The notes under the pieces: generated by a model
What the model saw: the letters and a program-made list of their open reading frames with translations, nothing else
Told to the model about the DNA's origin: nothing
The model's database searches: none
DNA from: Sphingomonas sp. JUb134
GTDB taxonomy: Bacteria > Pseudomonadota > Alphaproteobacteria > Sphingomonadales > Sphingomonadaceae
Direction: 5' to 3'
Length of the DNA stretch: 64,000 nt
NCBI RefSeq assembly: GCF_004341505.2
Contig: NZ_SLYP02000002.1
Location: 124,001 to 188,000, forward strand
Position numbers and translations under genes: made by a program
In this document: positions 1 to 11,849 of the stretch, in pieces
Position numbering within the stretch: the first letter of the stretch is position 1
How the letters are laid out: every line of letters starts with the position of its first letter

Positions 1-153
1 CTCAAGCGAGTCAGCCGGCTCGAATCCTTCAAGCTCGAGTTCCGCCACCGCCTCAGGATTGCGGTCGAAGACCACTGGCTGATGTCCGGAGCGTTGAAGC
101 CGACGGGCGATGTTGCCTCCCATCCGGCCGAGGCCGATCATTCCGATCCGCAT
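1..153 (-). CDS. gnd: 6-phosphogluconate dehydrogenase, N-terminal part only (cut by window edge)
   Basis: The reverse strand from an ATG at 153 reads [20 protein letters not shown], the NAD(P)-binding Rossmann start (GLGRMG) typical of decarboxylating 6-phosphogluconate dehydrogenases of the YqeC/Gnd type. About 51 residues are visible and the rest lies outside the window. It starts 16 bp after the stop of the transaldolase/glucose-6-phosphate isomerase fusion on the same strand, so it is probably the third gene of a pentose-phosphate operon. The N-terminus alone could also be a related beta-hydroxyacid dehydrogenase; the operon context decides for gnd. Confidence 0.8.
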   Translation of the reverse strand, partial: MRIGMIGLGRMGGNIARRLQRSGHQPVVFDRNPEAVAELELEGFEPADSLE

Positions 154-169
154 ATTTCCAGGCTCCCGC

Positions 170-2980
170 TCAATTCCGGAGTGCTTCGTCGAGCAATTCT
201 TCAAGGTCGCTCAGACTGGCGCTTTGGAGGTGGACCCGCAGGACGCGCTGGCCCCGGCTGGCGAGCACGTCGAGATCGCCTCGCGCTTGGGCGAGCTGGA
301 CCGTGCCGAAGCTGGCTTTACGTCCTGGGATCGGGACGTCGGGATCGGGCGTGCGGGTGATCTCGAGAAACACTCCCGAGCGCGGCCCTCCCTTGTACGC
401 CTGACCAGTCGAGTGGAGGAAACGCGGCCCGAAGCCCGCGGCGGTGGCGACGTGTCGCGCCTTCACGACCCGTTCGCGCATGCGTGCGACGAGAGCCTCG
501 TTCGCCGGGTTGCGTTCGACGTAAAGAAGGAACCCTACATAATCGCCGGGGCCGGGACGCGCTAAATGGGTGCGCAGGATCTGGACCGCGTTGTCGCCGG
601 AATGGCCTCGGTCGGCGGGCCCGAAGAAGGCCACCCTGCCATCCTCGAAAAATGGGGTCTCGGGCGCCAGGCTGCCGGTGGCTTCGTAGGCGTCGATCAG
701 CACCCGCGTCCTGATCTTGGCATCCTCGACGTCGGGCTGGTCGAAAGGGTCGATCCCGATCACCGCGCCGGCTACCGCGGTAGCGATCTCCCAGCGAAAG
801 AACTCCTGCCCGATCATCTCCTTTGACGAGAGCGCTATCCGCACGACCGGCTGGCCGGCGGTAACGAGCGCATCGGCATGGGCGTCGAGCCTGGCGTGAT
901 CGTCGCCCGTGAGCGACAGCAGTACGAAGAGGCGGTCCGATCCATAGTGCGCCGGCGGTACCGGCGGTTCCAGGTCGACGGGAACGATGCCCCTGCCCTG
1001 CTTGCCGGTGGACTCGGCCAACAGCTGTTCGAGCCACGCTCCGAATGCCCGAAGCGCGGGCGAGGTCAGCACCGTCACCTTGTCGCGCCCGCGGTTCGCC
1101 GCTTCCCCCAGGATCGCACCGAGCCGCACGCCAGGATTGAAGGCGGGCGGCGCGTCGGGCGCGCAGCTCTGCACCATCGGCGCAACCCTGGTGAAGAACT
1201 CGGCCACGTCCATGCCCATCACGGCCGCGGGCACCATCCCGAAGACGCTGAGAACCGAATAGCGGCCGCCAATCGTTGGATCGCCCAGGAAGACGCCCGC
1301 GTAGCCATGATCGTGCGCGATCTTTGCCAGGCGCGATCCCGGGTCGGTGATGGCGATGAAGCGACTGCCGTCCTGGCCCGCCAGATTCCAGAAATAGGCG
1401 CGCAGCAGTTCCGGCTCCATCGTCGAGCCCGACTTGGAGGCAACGATGAACAGCGTGTGCTCGGGGTCGATGGCCGCCGCCACTGCGGCGATTTGCTTCG
1501 GATCGGTGGTATCGAGCACATGGATCATCGGGCTGCCGCTCCGCGGCCCCACGATCTCGGCCAAGACCTCCGGGCCGAGGCTCGACCCGCCCATGCCGAG
1601 GAGCACCGCGGACCGATACTGGGCTGCCTGAGCGCCGAGAGCTTTCAATGCCTCGGGGTCGATCTGCTCGCCCTTACCTGCGGCAAGCCACCCGAGCCAC
1701 TTGGCTTCCTCGCCGCCGGTCCATAGCGTGGCATCGCCTGCCCATAGCCGTCTGGACCAGCTTTCCTGACGCATTCGCTCGAGCCGCGCCTCTACCGCCT
1801 CGTCGAGCTCCCGCGGCAGTGCCTCGTGCATGCTGTTCAGCCCGTCTCCGACAATGGCGGAGCGCCTGGCAGCAACGGCACCAAGGAGCGCATCGGCTGC
1901 GTCGGCGAACTGCTTCACGCCGTCTCGCACGAGCTCGTCCGCGACCGCTGGCAAGTCGAGCCCGAGACGGTCTACCTCGCGGAGAATCCGACGCGCGCTT
2001 TCCACTTCGGCGGTCAGGGACGGCGCGAGCGTGCCATGATCACGGAAGGCGTCCATCGTCTTGGGCGGCAACGTGTTGACGGTTTCAGGCCCGATCAGGT
2101 TGTCTACGTAAAAGGTGTCGGGGTAGCTCGGATCCTTGGTGCCGGTGGAGGCCCAGAGGAGCCTCTGCGGCATCGCCCTGCGCTCCACGAGCGCCTGCCA
2201 GCGTTCCGAAGCTACCAAGCCGAGATACCATTGATAGGCGAGCTTGGCGTTGGCGATGGCGACCTGTCCGCGCAGTCCCGTAAGCGCCTCGGCCTCCGCG
2301 TCAGCGCTTTTCAGGCGTTCGGCAATTTTCCTGTCGATCGCGGCATCGATCCGACTGACGAAGAAGCTCGCCACGCTTGCGATACGGTCGATCGGCTGGC
2401 CTTGGGCGAGCCGTGCTTCCAACCCCTCCACGAAGGCCATCGCAACCGCGGCATAGCTCTGCTGGCCGAACAGCAGCGTCACGTTGATGTTAATGCCATC
2501 TTCGATCAGCTGGCGGATGGCAGGGACACCCGCCTGGGTACCGGGCACTTTGATCATCAGGTTGGGACGGTCGATCTGTCGCCACAGCCGCTGTGCTTCC
2601 GCGACCGTCTCATCAGTGCTCTCAGCGAGATAGGGGGAGACCTCGAGACTGACGTAGCCGTCCCTCCCGTTCAGCCGGTCATAGACCGGCTGCAGCGTGT
2701 CGGCCGCGTCTTGGATGTCCTGAACCGCGAGCGCCTCATAGGCTTGGGTGATGCTCGTGCCGGGCCGGCTCTGGAGAAGAGCCAGGAGTTGCGCGTCGTA
2801 GGCATCGCCATGCGCGATCGCCTTCTCGAAGATGGATGGATTGGAGGTCACGCCGGTGACGCCGTCTTCCTCGACGAGCCTTTGCAGCCCACCTTCCTTG
2901 AGGAAGCGGCGGTCGACAAAGTCCAACCAGGGCGCCTGGCCAAAATCGTGCAGCTTCCTGACCCGGCTCGCCATCGTCAC
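170..2980 (-). CDS. tal-pgi: Bifunctional transaldolase / glucose-6-phosphate isomerase
   Basis: 936-residue fusion. Residues 1 to about 370 are transaldolase ([13 protein letters not shown] near the N-terminus, the Schiff-base lysine region IKVPGT); about 380 to 936 are glucose-6-phosphate isomerase ([27 protein letters not shown]). Transaldolase exchanges C3 units between sedoheptulose-7-P and glyceraldehyde-3-P, and the isomerase links fructose-6-P to glucose-6-P, so one cytoplasmic protein returns pentose-phosphate carbon to the oxidative branch. Such fusions are known in cyanobacteria and proteobacteria. The GTG at 2980 overlaps the tkt stop by 4 bp (GTGA), implying translational coupling; an ATG two codons in (2974) is the alternative start. 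It lies between tkt and gnd. Confidence 0.93.
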   Translation of the reverse strand: MTMASRVRKLHDFGQAPWLDFVDRRFLKEGGLQRLVEEDGVTGVTSNPSIFEKAIAHGDAYDAQLLALLQSRPGTSITQAYEALAVQDIQDAADTLQPVYDRLNGRDGYVSLEVSPYLAESTDETVAEAQRLWRQIDRPNLMIKVPGTQAGVPAIRQLIEDGININVTLLFGQQSYAAVAMAFVEGLEARLAQGQPIDRIASVASFFVSRIDAAIDRKIAERLKSADAEAEALTGLRGQVAIANAKLAYQWYLGLVASERWQALVERRAMPQRLLWASTGTKDPSYPDTFYVDNLIGPETVNTLPPKTMDAFRDHGTLAPSLTAEVESARRILREVDRLGLDLPAVADELVRDGVKQFADAADALLGAVAARRSAIVGDGLNSMHEALPRELDEAVEARLERMRQESWSRRLWAGDATLWTGGEEAKWLGWLAAGKGEQIDPEALKALGAQAAQYRSAVLLGMGGSSLGPEVLAEIVGPRSGSPMIHVLDTTDPKQIAAVAAAIDPEHTLFIVASKSGSTMEPELLRAYFWNLAGQDGSRFIAITDPGSRLAKIAHDHGYAGVFLGDPTIGGRYSVLSVFGMVPAAVMGMDVAEFFTRVAPMVQSCAPDAPPAFNPGVRLGAILGEAANRGRDKVTVLTSPALRAFGAWLEQLLAESTGKQGRGIVPVDLEPPVPPAHYGSDRLFVLLSLTGDDHARLDAHADALVTAGQPVVRIALSSKEMIGQEFFRWEIATAVAGAVIGIDPFDQPDVEDAKIRTRVLIDAYEATGSLAPETPFFEDGRVAFFGPADRGHSGDNAVQILRTHLARPGPGDYVGFLLYVERNPANEALVARMRERVVKARHVATAAGFGPRFLHSTGQAYKGGPRSGVFLEITRTPDPDVPIPGRKASFGTVQLAQARGDLDVLASRGQRVLRVHLQSASLSDLEELLDEALRN

Positions 2981-5049
2981 GCCTCCTGCAAGATCATCGA
3001 GCGCGCTGCCTCGACCACATGGTCGACGGTGAAGCCGAACTTCTCCTGGAGTTTAGCAAGCGGGGCAGACGCCCCGAACGTCGACATCGTGATTGTTCGA
3101 CCGCGAGCACCGACATAGCGGTCCCACCCGATCGCGCCGCCCTGCTCCACCGCCAGGCGCGCCTCTATGCCGGGGGTTAGGACCGACTCCTTGTAGGCGT
3201 CGTCCTGCTCCTCGAAGCGGGACCAGCTCGGCATCGACACGACGCGTGCGCGTACGCCCTCCGCTGCCAGCTTCTCATAGGCGCCGACCACAAGGCTCAG
3301 CTCGCTCCCGGTGCCGATCAGGATGAGCTCCGGATCATCGGCGCCGGCAAGGATGTACGCGCCCCTCGCGACCCCGGCGGCGGCGGCATAGCGGCTCCGG
3401 TCGAGGGTCGGCAGCGCTTGGCGCGAGAGGATCAGCGCGCTCGGCCGACGGGTCTGGCGGACGGCAAGTTTCCACGCCTCGGCCGCCTCATTCGCATCGC
3501 CCGGGCGGATGGTGTCGAGCCCGGGCATCGCGCGCAGTGTCGCCAGATGCTCGATCGGCTGGTGGGTCGGGCCGTCCTCGCCCACCCCGATGGAATCGTG
3601 CGTAAAGACAAAGGTGACGGGCAGCTCCATGATCGCCGCAAGCCGGACCGGCGCTCGCATATAGTCGGCGAAGACGAGGAAGGTGGCGGCAAAGGGCTTG
3701 ATGTAGGACAGCGCCATTCCGTTGGCGATCGCGCCCATCGCATGCTCGCGCACGCCGAAGTGCATTGTGCGCCCGCTAGGATTGTCCGCCTGGAACGAGC
3801 CGAATTTCTTTAGGTCGGTCTTGGTGGACGGCGACAGGTCGGCCGATCCGCCCACCAGCCAGGGCACGTTGCTGGCGAGCGCATTCAGCACTTTGCCGGC
3901 GGAATCGCGCGAGGCGACGCCCTTGGGATCCGGGTCGAAGCTCGGCAGGCCCGTCTCCCAGCCCGGCGGCGGCGCGCCCTTGCGCATCGCGTCCAGCTCG
4001 GCCGCCATGCCGGGATAGGTCTCACGATAGCCGGCGAAGGTCGCCTCCCACTCCTCGCGCAGCGGGCGCCCGCGCGAGGCGATCGCCTCGTTGAAGCGCT
4101 TGGCGACGCCGTCGGGCACGTAGAAGGTCTTGTCCTCCGGCCAGCCATACGCCTTCTTGGTGGCGACGATCGCGTCGGCACCAAGCGGTTCGCCGTGAGC
4201 CTTCTCGCTGTCCGCCTTGGGGCTGCCCCAGCCGATGATTGAGTGGACGACGACGAAGGTGGGTCGGTCGTCGGTCGCCTTGAAGCTTTCGATTGCGTGC
4301 GCGAACGCCTCAGTATCGTTGGCGTCGTCGACGTGGAGCACGTTCCAGCCATAGGACTGGAAGCGCTTGCCCACATCCTCGGTGAAGGCGAGGTCGGTAT
4401 GGCCCTCGATGCTGATACGGTTCGAATCGTAGATCCAGCAGAGGTTGGAAAGCTTGAGATGTCCGGCGAGACTTGCCGCCTCGCCCGACACGCCCTCCAT
4501 CATGTCGCCGTCGCCACACAGCACGTAGACGTCATGGTCAAAGAGGGTGAAGCCATCGCGATTGAAGTGCTGGGCGAGCCAGCGTTCGGCGACCGCCATT
4601 CCGACGGAATTGCCGCAGCCCTGGCCGAGTGGGCCAGTCGTGGTCTCGACGCCGGTCGTCACCCGATACTCGGGGTGGCCCGGCGTCCTTGAGCCCAACT
4701 GGCGAAAGTTCTTGATGTCGTCGAGGCTCACCGCAGGCAAGCCAGTGGCCCTGCCTTCCGCATCGACCTCCTTGATGCCGGCGAGGTGGATAAGCGCGTA
4801 GAGAAGCATGGAGGCATGCCCAACCGAGAGCACGAAACGGTCTCGATTGGGCCAGTCGGGCACGTCGGGATCGATCCGCAGGAACTGCGCCCACAGCGTG
4901 TGTCCCACTGGCGCCAGCGCCATGGGGGTGCCGGGATGGCCGGACTGCGCCTTCTCGACGGCATCCATGGCGAGCGTACGGATCGTGTTGATGGCTAGAC
5001 GATCGAGGGCCTCGGACGCGCCGCGTGCGCTGGCGGGCTGGCGCAACAT
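2977..5049 (-). CDS. tkt: Transketolase
   Basis: 690 residues, normal for the family. The thiamine-diphosphate motif starts with GDGDMMEG near residue 178 and ends at the Asn of the DSNRIS stretch; the N-terminal GHPGTPM loop and the central transketolase pyrimidine-binding domain (HDSIGVGEDGPTHQPIEHL) are present. It transfers two-carbon ketol units in the non-oxidative pentose-phosphate pathway in the cytoplasm. It is first in the tkt > tal-pgi > gnd operon, ends 4 bp inside the next gene, and follows a 95-bp gap after yfdX. It is probably a second, accessory copy beside a housekeeping gene (inference from the plasmid-like setting). Confidence 0.95.
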   Translation of the reverse strand: MLRQPASARGASEALDRLAINTIRTLAMDAVEKAQSGHPGTPMALAPVGHTLWAQFLRIDPDVPDWPNRDRFVLSVGHASMLLYALIHLAGIKEVDAEGRATGLPAVSLDDIKNFRQLGSRTPGHPEYRVTTGVETTTGPLGQGCGNSVGMAVAERWLAQHFNRDGFTLFDHDVYVLCGDGDMMEGVSGEAASLAGHLKLSNLCWIYDSNRISIEGHTDLAFTEDVGKRFQSYGWNVLHVDDANDTEAFAHAIESFKATDDRPTFVVVHSIIGWGSPKADSEKAHGEPLGADAIVATKKAYGWPEDKTFYVPDGVAKRFNEAIASRGRPLREEWEATFAGYRETYPGMAAELDAMRKGAPPPGWETGLPSFDPDPKGVASRDSAGKVLNALASNVPWLVGGSADLSPSTKTDLKKFGSFQADNPSGRTMHFGVREHAMGAIANGMALSYIKPFAATFLVFADYMRAPVRLAAIMELPVTFVFTHDSIGVGEDGPTHQPIEHLATLRAMPGLDTIRPGDANEAAEAWKLAVRQTRRPSALILSRQALPTLDRSRYAAAAGVARGAYILAGADDPELILIGTGSELSLVVGAYEKLAAEGVRARVVSMPSWSRFEEQDDAYKESVLTPGIEARLAVEQGGAIGWDRYVGARGRTITMSTFGASAPLAKLQEKFGFTVDHVVEAARSMILQEA

Positions 5050-5144
5050 GTTACCTCCCGTGGGGCGTTCGCCAGGTTGAACGCCCCCTTGTGCTTGTGG
5101 TGACCAGCCCGCCGCGCGGGAGACGATCGAATGCTGAGCGCTGC

Positions 5145-6077
5145 CTAGCGCGGGCGCTGGCTCGACCGCCTGGCCTCGTCGAACTTGGGACCAAAGGGAT
5201 CGAGCAACCCCTTGGCGTATTGCGAGCCGGCGGTCTTACGCTCGAGATCGTCGACCGAGGCGATCAGGTCGGTCATCTCGCTGTCAGTGGCATAGCCCAG
5301 CGCCTTGCCGAGCTGGAGCTGCGTGCGGGCCGTTCCCAACAGCTGGCGCATGCGGGCGCTTTCCGCATCGGTCCGCTTCCTTTTCTCGAGCAGGCTGCGC
5401 GCGTCCTCGAGCGCGAGCTGCGCGCGAACGAGAGGGAGCGGGATCACGATCTGGTCGATCACGATCGTGCCCAGTGCGGTCTGAAGGACCGCCTTGGCCT
5501 CCTGCGGCTTGCCCTGGTGCAGCAGCGCGGCCGCCTGCTTGAGTGCGGCGGGGTAGGTGCCGAGCGGGAGCTTGCTGATGTTCACGACCGTTTCGGAACC
5601 CAGGTCGGAGATGAGCTTGCGCGCCAGCTGCAGGCGACCTTGGGCGATCGCGGCGCCCACCTCTCCGCGGATTTTCTCGACGTCGGCCGGGGTTCCGATC
5701 ACGTCGTGCGTCACGACGCTCACATCGACCGGAGCGAGCGCAAGCGTCGGTGTGCGGGCGAGGACGATCTCGAGCTTGCCGGTCGCGCGCTCCAGCGCCG
5801 CGATCGCGTCGTCGTTCTTGTTCTGGTCGATTGCGGTCAACGCGTTCTGCGTCTCGCGCACCGCGGCGACCGCCTCGTCGACGAGCTTGTCCCGCTGCGC
5901 CTCGGGTGGATTGGTGGGATTCGACTGCGCTTGGGCTCCGCCCGGCGGAGCCGCTTGAGTCGAAGTCTGCGGCTGCGTTTGCTGACTGGCTGCAGAAGCC
6001 TGGGCCGCCGCGGCGCTCGACCACGCCGAAATGGCGAGGGCGCCGAGGGCTGTCGAGATGATTAGGTGTTTCCGCAT
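5145..6077 (-). CDS. yfdX: YfdX family exported protein
   Basis: 310 residues with a Sec signal peptide (MRKHLIISTALGALAISAWS, then AAAAQA) followed by a Gln/Pro-rich linker and a mostly helical domain. The middle (DKLVDEAVAAVRETQNAL through the GTPADVEKIRGEVGAA region) matches the YfdX family. E. coli YfdX is a periplasmic protein induced by the EvgAS acid/drug system, and yfdX genes recur in transmissible stress-tolerance loci; the biochemical role is unsettled. It is encoded upstream of and parallel to tkt, so it could lead the same transcript through a 95-bp gap. Confidence 0.8.
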   Translation of the reverse strand: MRKHLIISTALGALAISAWSSAAAAQASAASQQTQPQTSTQAAPPGGAQAQSNPTNPPEAQRDKLVDEAVAAVRETQNALTAIDQNKNDDAIAALERATGKLEIVLARTPTLALAPVDVSVVTHDVIGTPADVEKIRGEVGAAIAQGRLQLARKLISDLGSETVVNISKLPLGTYPAALKQAAALLHQGKPQEAKAVLQTALGTIVIDQIVIPLPLVRAQLALEDARSLLEKRKRTDAESARMRQLLGTARTQLQLGKALGYATDSEMTDLIASVDDLERKTAGSQYAKGLLDPFGPKFDEARRSSQRPR

Positions 6078-6747
6078 CGTCCATCCTCCGTTTGTGAGTT
6101 AAAGTTCGGATTTCACAACGCGTGCTGCCGAGTACGGCGAAGTGCTTTCGGACGGGACGGCAGTGCTTCGCTGCCCCTTCGAACCGGCAAGTTGTTGCGG
6201 CCTATCGTCGTCACTCGGCACCTGCTCTTGTTTGCAAAGCATCGCGCGAGCATTGCTATGGAGACGCCGTCTGCTAGCTGCGCTGACATATCTCAGCCCG
6301 GTTTCGGCAATCTCGCCGTGGTCAGGAAGCCGGCGCGCGCCTTGTTTTCGGCGCTGCGAGCTCCCGGGTTCAGCCGGCGACCCGGCCGATTTGCCGCACG
6401 GCGTAGATCGCGATCGCACCCGTCAGAGGGATGGAGTCCACGACAGTGTTCGAAATGGCCTAGGCGATGAGAGCGACGCCTGGGCCGGGTCTTTTCCGCG
6501 TGGTCAGCGCGCGCTCTCGCCGTGGCAGGAGAGTTTCAATGCCTGATCTTGACGCGCGATCGAAGCGGCGGCTCGTGCCCTTTGCCGTCTTGATGGGCAT
6601 CCCGAGAATATCAAGTTCGAGGGTAAGCCGATGTGGAGGAGCTATCTCAGCGGCGCCAGAACAGCGGTTGAGGCGGCGCTACCGCACATCCGGTCTGCGG
6701 ATGATCAAAGCCCATGATCACCGCGGCCCTGGCAGGGTGCGGTCCTG
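6078..6747. other. 670-bp stretch without a convincing gene
   Basis: No open frame here has family-like sequence. On the minus strand around 6360-6450 a frame with one stop near its start reads AISNTVVDSIPLTG then AIAIYAVRQIGRVAG, which looks like the end of a small membrane protein, but no start or upstream domain can be attached. It may be a relic. The 5' edge holds the yfdX promoter region and the 3' edge is the downstream flank of dnaE2. Confidence 0.4.
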
Positions 6748-9700
6748 TCAGTGGAAGTCATGGCTGCGGATGGGCAGAACCTCGGCTTCGTCGATCGCGG
6801 TTCCGAACGGCGCCGAGGCGAGCGTGCGGGCGCGCGCAAAATGCGGGTCACGCGGATCGGGGCCACCACCGTTCTTCGCCCCGTCGGCATGGCCGGCCGG
6901 AAAACGGAAGTCCATCCGGCCAACGGACCTCAGCAACTCGTCGTGGTCCGTGATGCGGTCGCAGATGATGTGGATGACCTCGCCCTCCTTCTGCAGCCGA
7001 CCGCGCATCGCGATCATCGATGCGGACATCACCGGATGCCGGTAGATGTCGAACCGGTCAGGCCACAGGATGCCGTTGGCGATGCCGGTCTCGTCCTCGA
7101 TCGTCACGAACAGCACGCCCTTGGCCGAGCCGGGGCGCTGGCGCACGAGGATGACGCCGGCGACCTCGACATTGCGCCCGTCGCGGATAGCGGCGAGATC
7201 GGCGCACCGCACGACCTTCATCCTATCGAGCTGGTCGCGCAGGAAGCTGACGGGATGCCCCCGCAACGAAAGCTGGGTCGAGCGATAGTCCTCGACCACC
7301 TCGCGGCCGTCGGTCATCGGTCGGAGAGCGACCACGGGCTCCAAGCCCTCCGGCGAGAATTTCGCTTCCCGCTCGTCAGCCGCGGCGAACAACGGTAGCG
7401 GTGCCTCGCCGAGACCCTTTACCTTCCATAATCCCTGGCGCCGGTCATGCGCGATGCAGTGGAACGCGTCGGCCTCTGCGAGCCGTTCGATCGCGGCGCG
7501 GGGCACACCGGCCCGGCGCCACACCTCCTCGACGCTCTCGAATGGCGCCGGCCCGCGCGCGCCGACAATCGCCGCGCCATGGACATTGGCGAGCCCGCGC
7601 ACCTGCCGGAACCCGAGCCGCACCGCCCTGTAGCCGCCGCTGCCGTGCTCGAGCGTGCAGTCCCAATGACTGGCGTTGATGGACACCGGCCGGACCTCGA
7701 CACCATGCTTACGCGCGTCGGCGACGATCTGCGCGGGCGCATAGAACCCCATCGGCTGAGCGTTGAGCAGCGCCGCGCAAAAGACGTCCGGATGATGGTG
7801 CTTCATCCAGCAGCTCGCATAGACGATCTTGGCGAAAGAGGCGGCGTGGCTTTCGGGGAAACCGTAGCTGCCGAACCCCTCGATCTGCTTGAATGTCCGC
7901 TCGGCGAAGTCCCTGGGATAGCCGCGCTCGACCATTCCGCCGACCAGCTTGTCATAGAAGTGGCTGACGCCACCGGTCAGCTTGAAGGTCGCCATCGCAC
8001 GGCGTAGTTGATCGGCTTCGGCCGGGGTAAAGCCCGCTCCTACGATGGCGACCTTCATCGCCTGCTCCTGAAACAACGGCACGCCCAGGGTTTTCTCGAG
8101 CACGGCGCGCAGCTCGGCCTTCGGATATTCAGGCTTTTCCTTGCCCTCGCGGCGGCGAAGATAGGGATGCACCATGTCGCCCTGGATCGGGCCAGGCCGG
8201 ACGATGGCGACCTCGATCACGAGATCGTAAAACTCCTTGGGCTTGATCCGCGGCAGCATCGACATTTGCGCACGGCTCTCGATCTGGAAGACGCCGAGCG
8301 TGTCGGCCTTCTGAATCATCGCATAGACGTCGGGGTCGTCATCCTGCAGGTCGGCCATACCAATCTCGATGCCCTTGCAGTCCCGCAGCAGATTGAAGGC
8401 GCGATTCATGCAGCCCAGCATGCCGAGACCCAGCACGTCGACTTTCATGAACTTCAGCTCGTCGATGTCGTCCTTGTCCCATTCGATGATCTGCCGGTCC
8501 TCCATCCGCGCCGGTTCAATCGGCACGAGATCGTCCAGCCGGTCCTGCGTGAGTACGAAGCCGCCTGGATGCTGCGACAGGTGCCGCGGCGTACCGATGA
8601 GCTGGCGGGCGAGGAGCAGGGTGAGCTTCAGCCGATGGTCCTCGGCGTTGAGGTTGAGGCTGGCGATCTGCTCGTCGGTGATGCCGTCGACCGACCAGCC
8701 CCAGACGAGGCCGGTCAGCAACTTGGTAAGATCGCGAGGGAGCCCCAGTGCCTTGCCGACTTCTGCCACCGCGCCGCGCGTTCGAAAGCGGGTCACGACG
8801 GCAGTCAGCGCCGAGCGGTCGCGGCCGTAGGTCTCATAAATCCATTGGATGATCTCTTCGCGGCGCTCGTGCTCGAAATCGACGTCTATATCGGGTGGTT
8901 CCTTGCGCTCGCCCGACACGAAACGCTCGAACAGCAGCTCATGCTTGATCGGATCGATCGACGTGATGCCGAGCACGTAGCAGACACAGCTATTGGCGGC
9001 CGACCCGCGGCCCTGGCACAGAATGCCGCGGCGGCGGCTTTCCGCAACGATCGAGTTGACGGTCAAGAAATAGGGCGCGTAACCGAGCTGATCGATCAAT
9101 CGCAGCTCATGGGTAATCTGATCGCGATAACGCTGCGGCACGCCCCCGGGAAATGCGCGGGCGGCCGCCTCCTCGGTCAGAAAGGTCAGCGCCTCCTGAG
9201 CGCTACGGCCGGCCATGGCTTGCTCATAAGGATATTGATACTGGATTTCGCCGAGGTCGAATGTGCATTGCGCGGCGATGTCGGCGCTTGCCCGAATGGC
9301 ATCGGGATATGCGGCAAACCGCCGTTCCATTTCCTGGGGCGACTTTAGGTCACGATCCATGAACCGCTCGCGGCGGAAGCCGAGCGCGTCGATCGTGGTC
9401 TTCTCACGGATCGCGGTCATCACGTCCTGCAGCGGCCGCGCCGCCGGTGTGTGGTACAGCACGTCGCCGGTCGCGACGCTGCGCGTGCCGATGCGCCGGG
9501 CCAGCTTATCCAGTTCGAACAGGCGCTGGGCATCATCGGGGCGGCGACGCAGTGACAGGGCTAAATAGCCACGCGGCCCGAACGTCTCGTGCAGCTCGGC
9601 GAGTTGCCCGGCGGTGGTGTCGTCGGGCACGTCCGGCACAAGTACCGCGATCAGTCCCTCGGCATGCGCGACGACATCGCTCCAGTCGAGAATGCAGCAG

Positions 9701-10008
9701 CCCTTGCCGCCGCGCGCTTTGCCGACCGAAAGCAGCCGCGTGAGCCGCGGCCACGCCGCCCGATCTGTCGGATAGACCAGCAACGCGCGGCCATCGGTCA
9801 GATCGAGCCGCGCTCCGGCAATCATCCGGACGCCGGTCGCTTTCTGGCCGCGCCAGCCGCGCACGACGCCGGGCACGCCGCCCCAATCGGTCAGGCCCAG
9901 CGCCTTGTGACCTAGCAGCGCGGCGGCCGAGAACAGCTCCTCCGGCGAAGACGCGCCGCGCAGGAACGAGAAATGGCTCGTGACCTGAAGTTCGACGTAG
10001 GTCCCCAT
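6748..10008 (-). CDS. dnaE2: Error-prone DNA polymerase (DnaE2 / ImuC)
   Basis: 1086 residues: PHP domain at the N-terminus ([17 protein letters not shown]), polymerase III alpha core with the GRGSAANS motif near residue 333 and the catalytic acid motif [15 protein letters not shown] near 370-380, and a C-terminal OB fold ([19 protein letters not shown]). This is the DnaE2 class that performs translesion synthesis in the SOS mutasome. I chose [11 protein letters not shown] at 10008 because its ATG shares a base with the imuB stop (TGATG) and family members begin at this motif; the open frame continues 26 codons upstream without similarity. It is the last gene of the LexA-controlled imuA-imuB-dnaE2 operon. 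Confidence 0.95.
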   Translation of the reverse strand: MGTYVELQVTSHFSFLRGASSPEELFSAAALLGHKALGLTDWGGVPGVVRGWRGQKATGVRMIAGARLDLTDGRALLVYPTDRAAWPRLTRLLSVGKARGGKGCCILDWSDVVAHAEGLIAVLVPDVPDDTTAGQLAELHETFGPRGYLALSLRRRPDDAQRLFELDKLARRIGTRSVATGDVLYHTPAARPLQDVMTAIREKTTIDALGFRRERFMDRDLKSPQEMERRFAAYPDAIRASADIAAQCTFDLGEIQYQYPYEQAMAGRSAQEALTFLTEEAAARAFPGGVPQRYRDQITHELRLIDQLGYAPYFLTVNSIVAESRRRGILCQGRGSAANSCVCYVLGITSIDPIKHELLFERFVSGERKEPPDIDVDFEHERREEIIQWIYETYGRDRSALTAVVTRFRTRGAVAEVGKALGLPRDLTKLLTGLVWGWSVDGITDEQIASLNLNAEDHRLKLTLLLARQLIGTPRHLSQHPGGFVLTQDRLDDLVPIEPARMEDRQIIEWDKDDIDELKFMKVDVLGLGMLGCMNRAFNLLRDCKGIEIGMADLQDDDPDVYAMIQKADTLGVFQIESRAQMSMLPRIKPKEFYDLVIEVAIVRPGPIQGDMVHPYLRRREGKEKPEYPKAELRAVLEKTLGVPLFQEQAMKVAIVGAGFTPAEADQLRRAMATFKLTGGVSHFYDKLVGGMVERGYPRDFAERTFKQIEGFGSYGFPESHAASFAKIVYASCWMKHHHPDVFCAALLNAQPMGFYAPAQIVADARKHGVEVRPVSINASHWDCTLEHGSGGYRAVRLGFRQVRGLANVHGAAIVGARGPAPFESVEEVWRRAGVPRAAIERLAEADAFHCIAHDRRQGLWKVKGLGEAPLPLFAAADEREAKFSPEGLEPVVALRPMTDGREVVEDYRSTQLSLRGHPVSFLRDQLDRMKVVRCADLAAIRDGRNVEVAGVILVRQRPGSAKGVLFVTIEDETGIANGILWPDRFDIYRHPVMSASMIAMRGRLQKEGEVIHIICDRITDHDELLRSVGRMDFRFPAGHADGAKNGGGPDPRDPHFARARTLASAPFGTAIDEAEVLPIRSHDFH

Positions 10009-11849
10009 CAGCCGAACAGCCCGTGCATGTACCAGCTCAGATCGCCGGTGCTGCCTTCGACGCCATCGCCGCGACGGAACAGCCAAAAGCGTTCGCCGCC
10101 CTCAACCTCGACCCGGAAATAGTCGCGGACCGCCCACATTTCCCGCTCGGTTCGCCACCATTCGCCGTGGATGCGCTCGGGGCCATCGCCGGCGACCACG
10201 CGATAGGGCTGGCCGCGCCAGACGAACCGGCGCGGCGGATGATCAGGGAGCAGCGCCACGACGCTGGACAGCAGCTCAGGGCGGCGCAGCAGTCGCGCCG
10301 GCCGCTTCCACTTTGGCCAGCCCGCCGGGCACGCCAGCGCGGCGGCGCGCAGCGTGGCGCGCTCGGGTACGTCGCTTTCCTGCGCCCCGATGCGGAACAG
10401 CGCTCCATCACCAGCGCGGACGGTGAGCTGGTCGACCAGCGGCGCCAGATCGGGAACGCGGGGCTCGGCAAGCCCAGCGCCGAGCGACACGGGCATCAAA
10501 TCCTCGACCCGCGGCGCCGAGAGCGACATCGCCTCGATACCGAGATCGGGTTCGATCCGCTCGACCCGCATGGCGAGCATCCGCTTGAGATGCTTGGCCT
10601 CCCGCGTCGCCTTGGCCGCGCCGAGCCCGATCCGCTGTTCGACTCCATCGACGCGAACGCAGGTGAGAACCGCAGCCCTCAGACCGAGCCCCCGCGCCTG
10701 CAGCACGCAGACCAGATCGTCGACGAGGTCACCGATGACCTGCGTGAGCGTTTCGGCCGTGCCGATCGGTTCGAGCAAGCGGCGCTCGACGCGCGGCACC
10801 TCAAACGGCATCACCGGCACGATCGGCTCGGCCACCAGCCCGCGCGCTTGGTCGAGTCGGGTGACGGTCTTCATGCCCAGCCGCCGGGCAAGTGGTCCGC
10901 GCGCGATCGGATAGAGATCGGCCACCCGCTCCAGCCCGAAGCGTGCCGCAGAAGCCAGGGCGTCGGGCTCAAGCCGCAGCGCCGCCAGCGGCAGGTCGGC
11001 AATCGCCTGGGTCTCGGTGCCGGGCGGGAGGATGGTGACGCGTTCGCCGCCGTAGCGTGCGAGCGCATGCGCCGCGCCGGGCGAGCCGGCGATTGCGATG
11101 GTCGCTGTAAATCCGAGCCGGTGCAGGAAGCGGAGCAGCCGTCGGCAGAAGCGCTGCTCACCACCGAACAGGTGGGTCGTGCCCGTGAGGTCGAGCCACA
11201 GGCCATCGGCTCCGGCGACACTGGCGGTCGGTGTCCAGTGCCCGACCGCATGCAGCGCGAGGCGGTCGAGCACGCCGCGATCGTTCTTGGGCTCAGCGTC
11301 GCGCACATCGAGCTCGGCGACGAGCGCGCGGGCGTGCGCGGCTGCCATGCCGGAGCGTAAGCCGAGGTCCAGCGCTTGCGGACAGGCGGCGGTGACGACA
11401 TCGCGCTGGCCGACACGTTCGACCAGGATGGTCGGCCGCGCCCATGTCCCGATGAGGGCGGCAGCGACGGGCGCATCGCCGCGCGCGCCTTCGTCGGGCG
11501 GCATTGCCTTGAACGGATTGTCGGCGGCTTCGCTGCGTCGTCCCATCTCGCGCATGGTCGGCCGCTTGTGCGCCGGGAGTGCACCGCTCTCGCCCTGGCT
11601 AGGCTTGTCAGGCAGCGCGCCAATGCGCGGCCAGGTTGCGCCGCCGTGACTGGCGAGCGCCCATCGCGCGCCCGGCCGCCAGCCGCCGCCGCGCGGCACC
11701 GAGCAGGCGCCGGGATCGTCGTCGACCGGCGCTCGAGGTATGGGCTTTGATGGGGCCGGCAGCGCCTCAGGCGGCTTGGCTGGCCGCTCCAGCCGTCGCA
11801 GTCGCTCTATGGGCAGTTGCGGCAGGTAGAGCGAGGCGACCCTGATCAT
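10008..11849 (-). CDS. imuB: ImuB, inactive Y-family polymerase-like mutasome subunit
   Basis: 613 residues. The N-terminus [19 protein letters not shown] is the characteristic ImuB opening, in which the catalytic aspartate of Y-family polymerases is replaced; the usual SIDE motif is also altered ([19 protein letters not shown]). ImuB therefore probably does not polymerise; in Mycobacterium and Caulobacter it bridges the beta clamp, ImuA and DnaE2. A Pro-rich, low-complexity insert of about 100 residues follows the first 30. It overlaps the end of imuA by about 83 bp and is fused by TGATG to dnaE2. The start is set by the conserved opening; an upstream in-frame extension has no similarity. 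Confidence 0.92.
   Translation of the reverse strand: MIRVASLYLPQLPIERLRRLERPAKPPEALPAPSKPIPRAPVDDDPGACSVPRGGGWRPGARWALASHGGATWPRIGALPDKPSQGESGALPAHKRPTMREMGRRSEAADNPFKAMPPDEGARGDAPVAAALIGTWARPTILVERVGQRDVVTAACPQALDLGLRSGMAAAHARALVAELDVRDAEPKNDRGVLDRLALHAVGHWTPTASVAGADGLWLDLTGTTHLFGGEQRFCRRLLRFLHRLGFTATIAIAGSPGAAHALARYGGERVTILPPGTETQAIADLPLAALRLEPDALASAARFGLERVADLYPIARGPLARRLGMKTVTRLDQARGLVAEPIVPVMPFEVPRVERRLLEPIGTAETLTQVIGDLVDDLVCVLQARGLGLRAAVLTCVRVDGVEQRIGLGAAKATREAKHLKRMLAMRVERIEPDLGIEAMSLSAPRVEDLMPVSLGAGLAEPRVPDLAPLVDQLTVRAGDGALFRIGAQESDVPERATLRAAALACPAGWPKWKRPARLLRRPELLSSVVALLPDHPPRRFVWRGQPYRVVAGDGPERIHGEWWRTEREMWAVRDYFRVEVEGGERFWLFRRGDGVEGSTGDLSWYMHGLFG

Noticed and set aside
1826..3118. 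Long plus-strand open frame opposite the transaldolase/isomerase gene
   Set aside because: Antisense to a clear gene; open only because of high-GC codon bias; no domain.
6360..6450. Possible membrane protein relic
   Set aside because: Short frame interrupted by a stop, with no start or family match; listed only as content of the gap.
8008..9348. 446-codon plus-strand open frame opposite dnaE2
   Set aside because: Antisense shadow of the polymerase; His/Arg-rich with no family motif.
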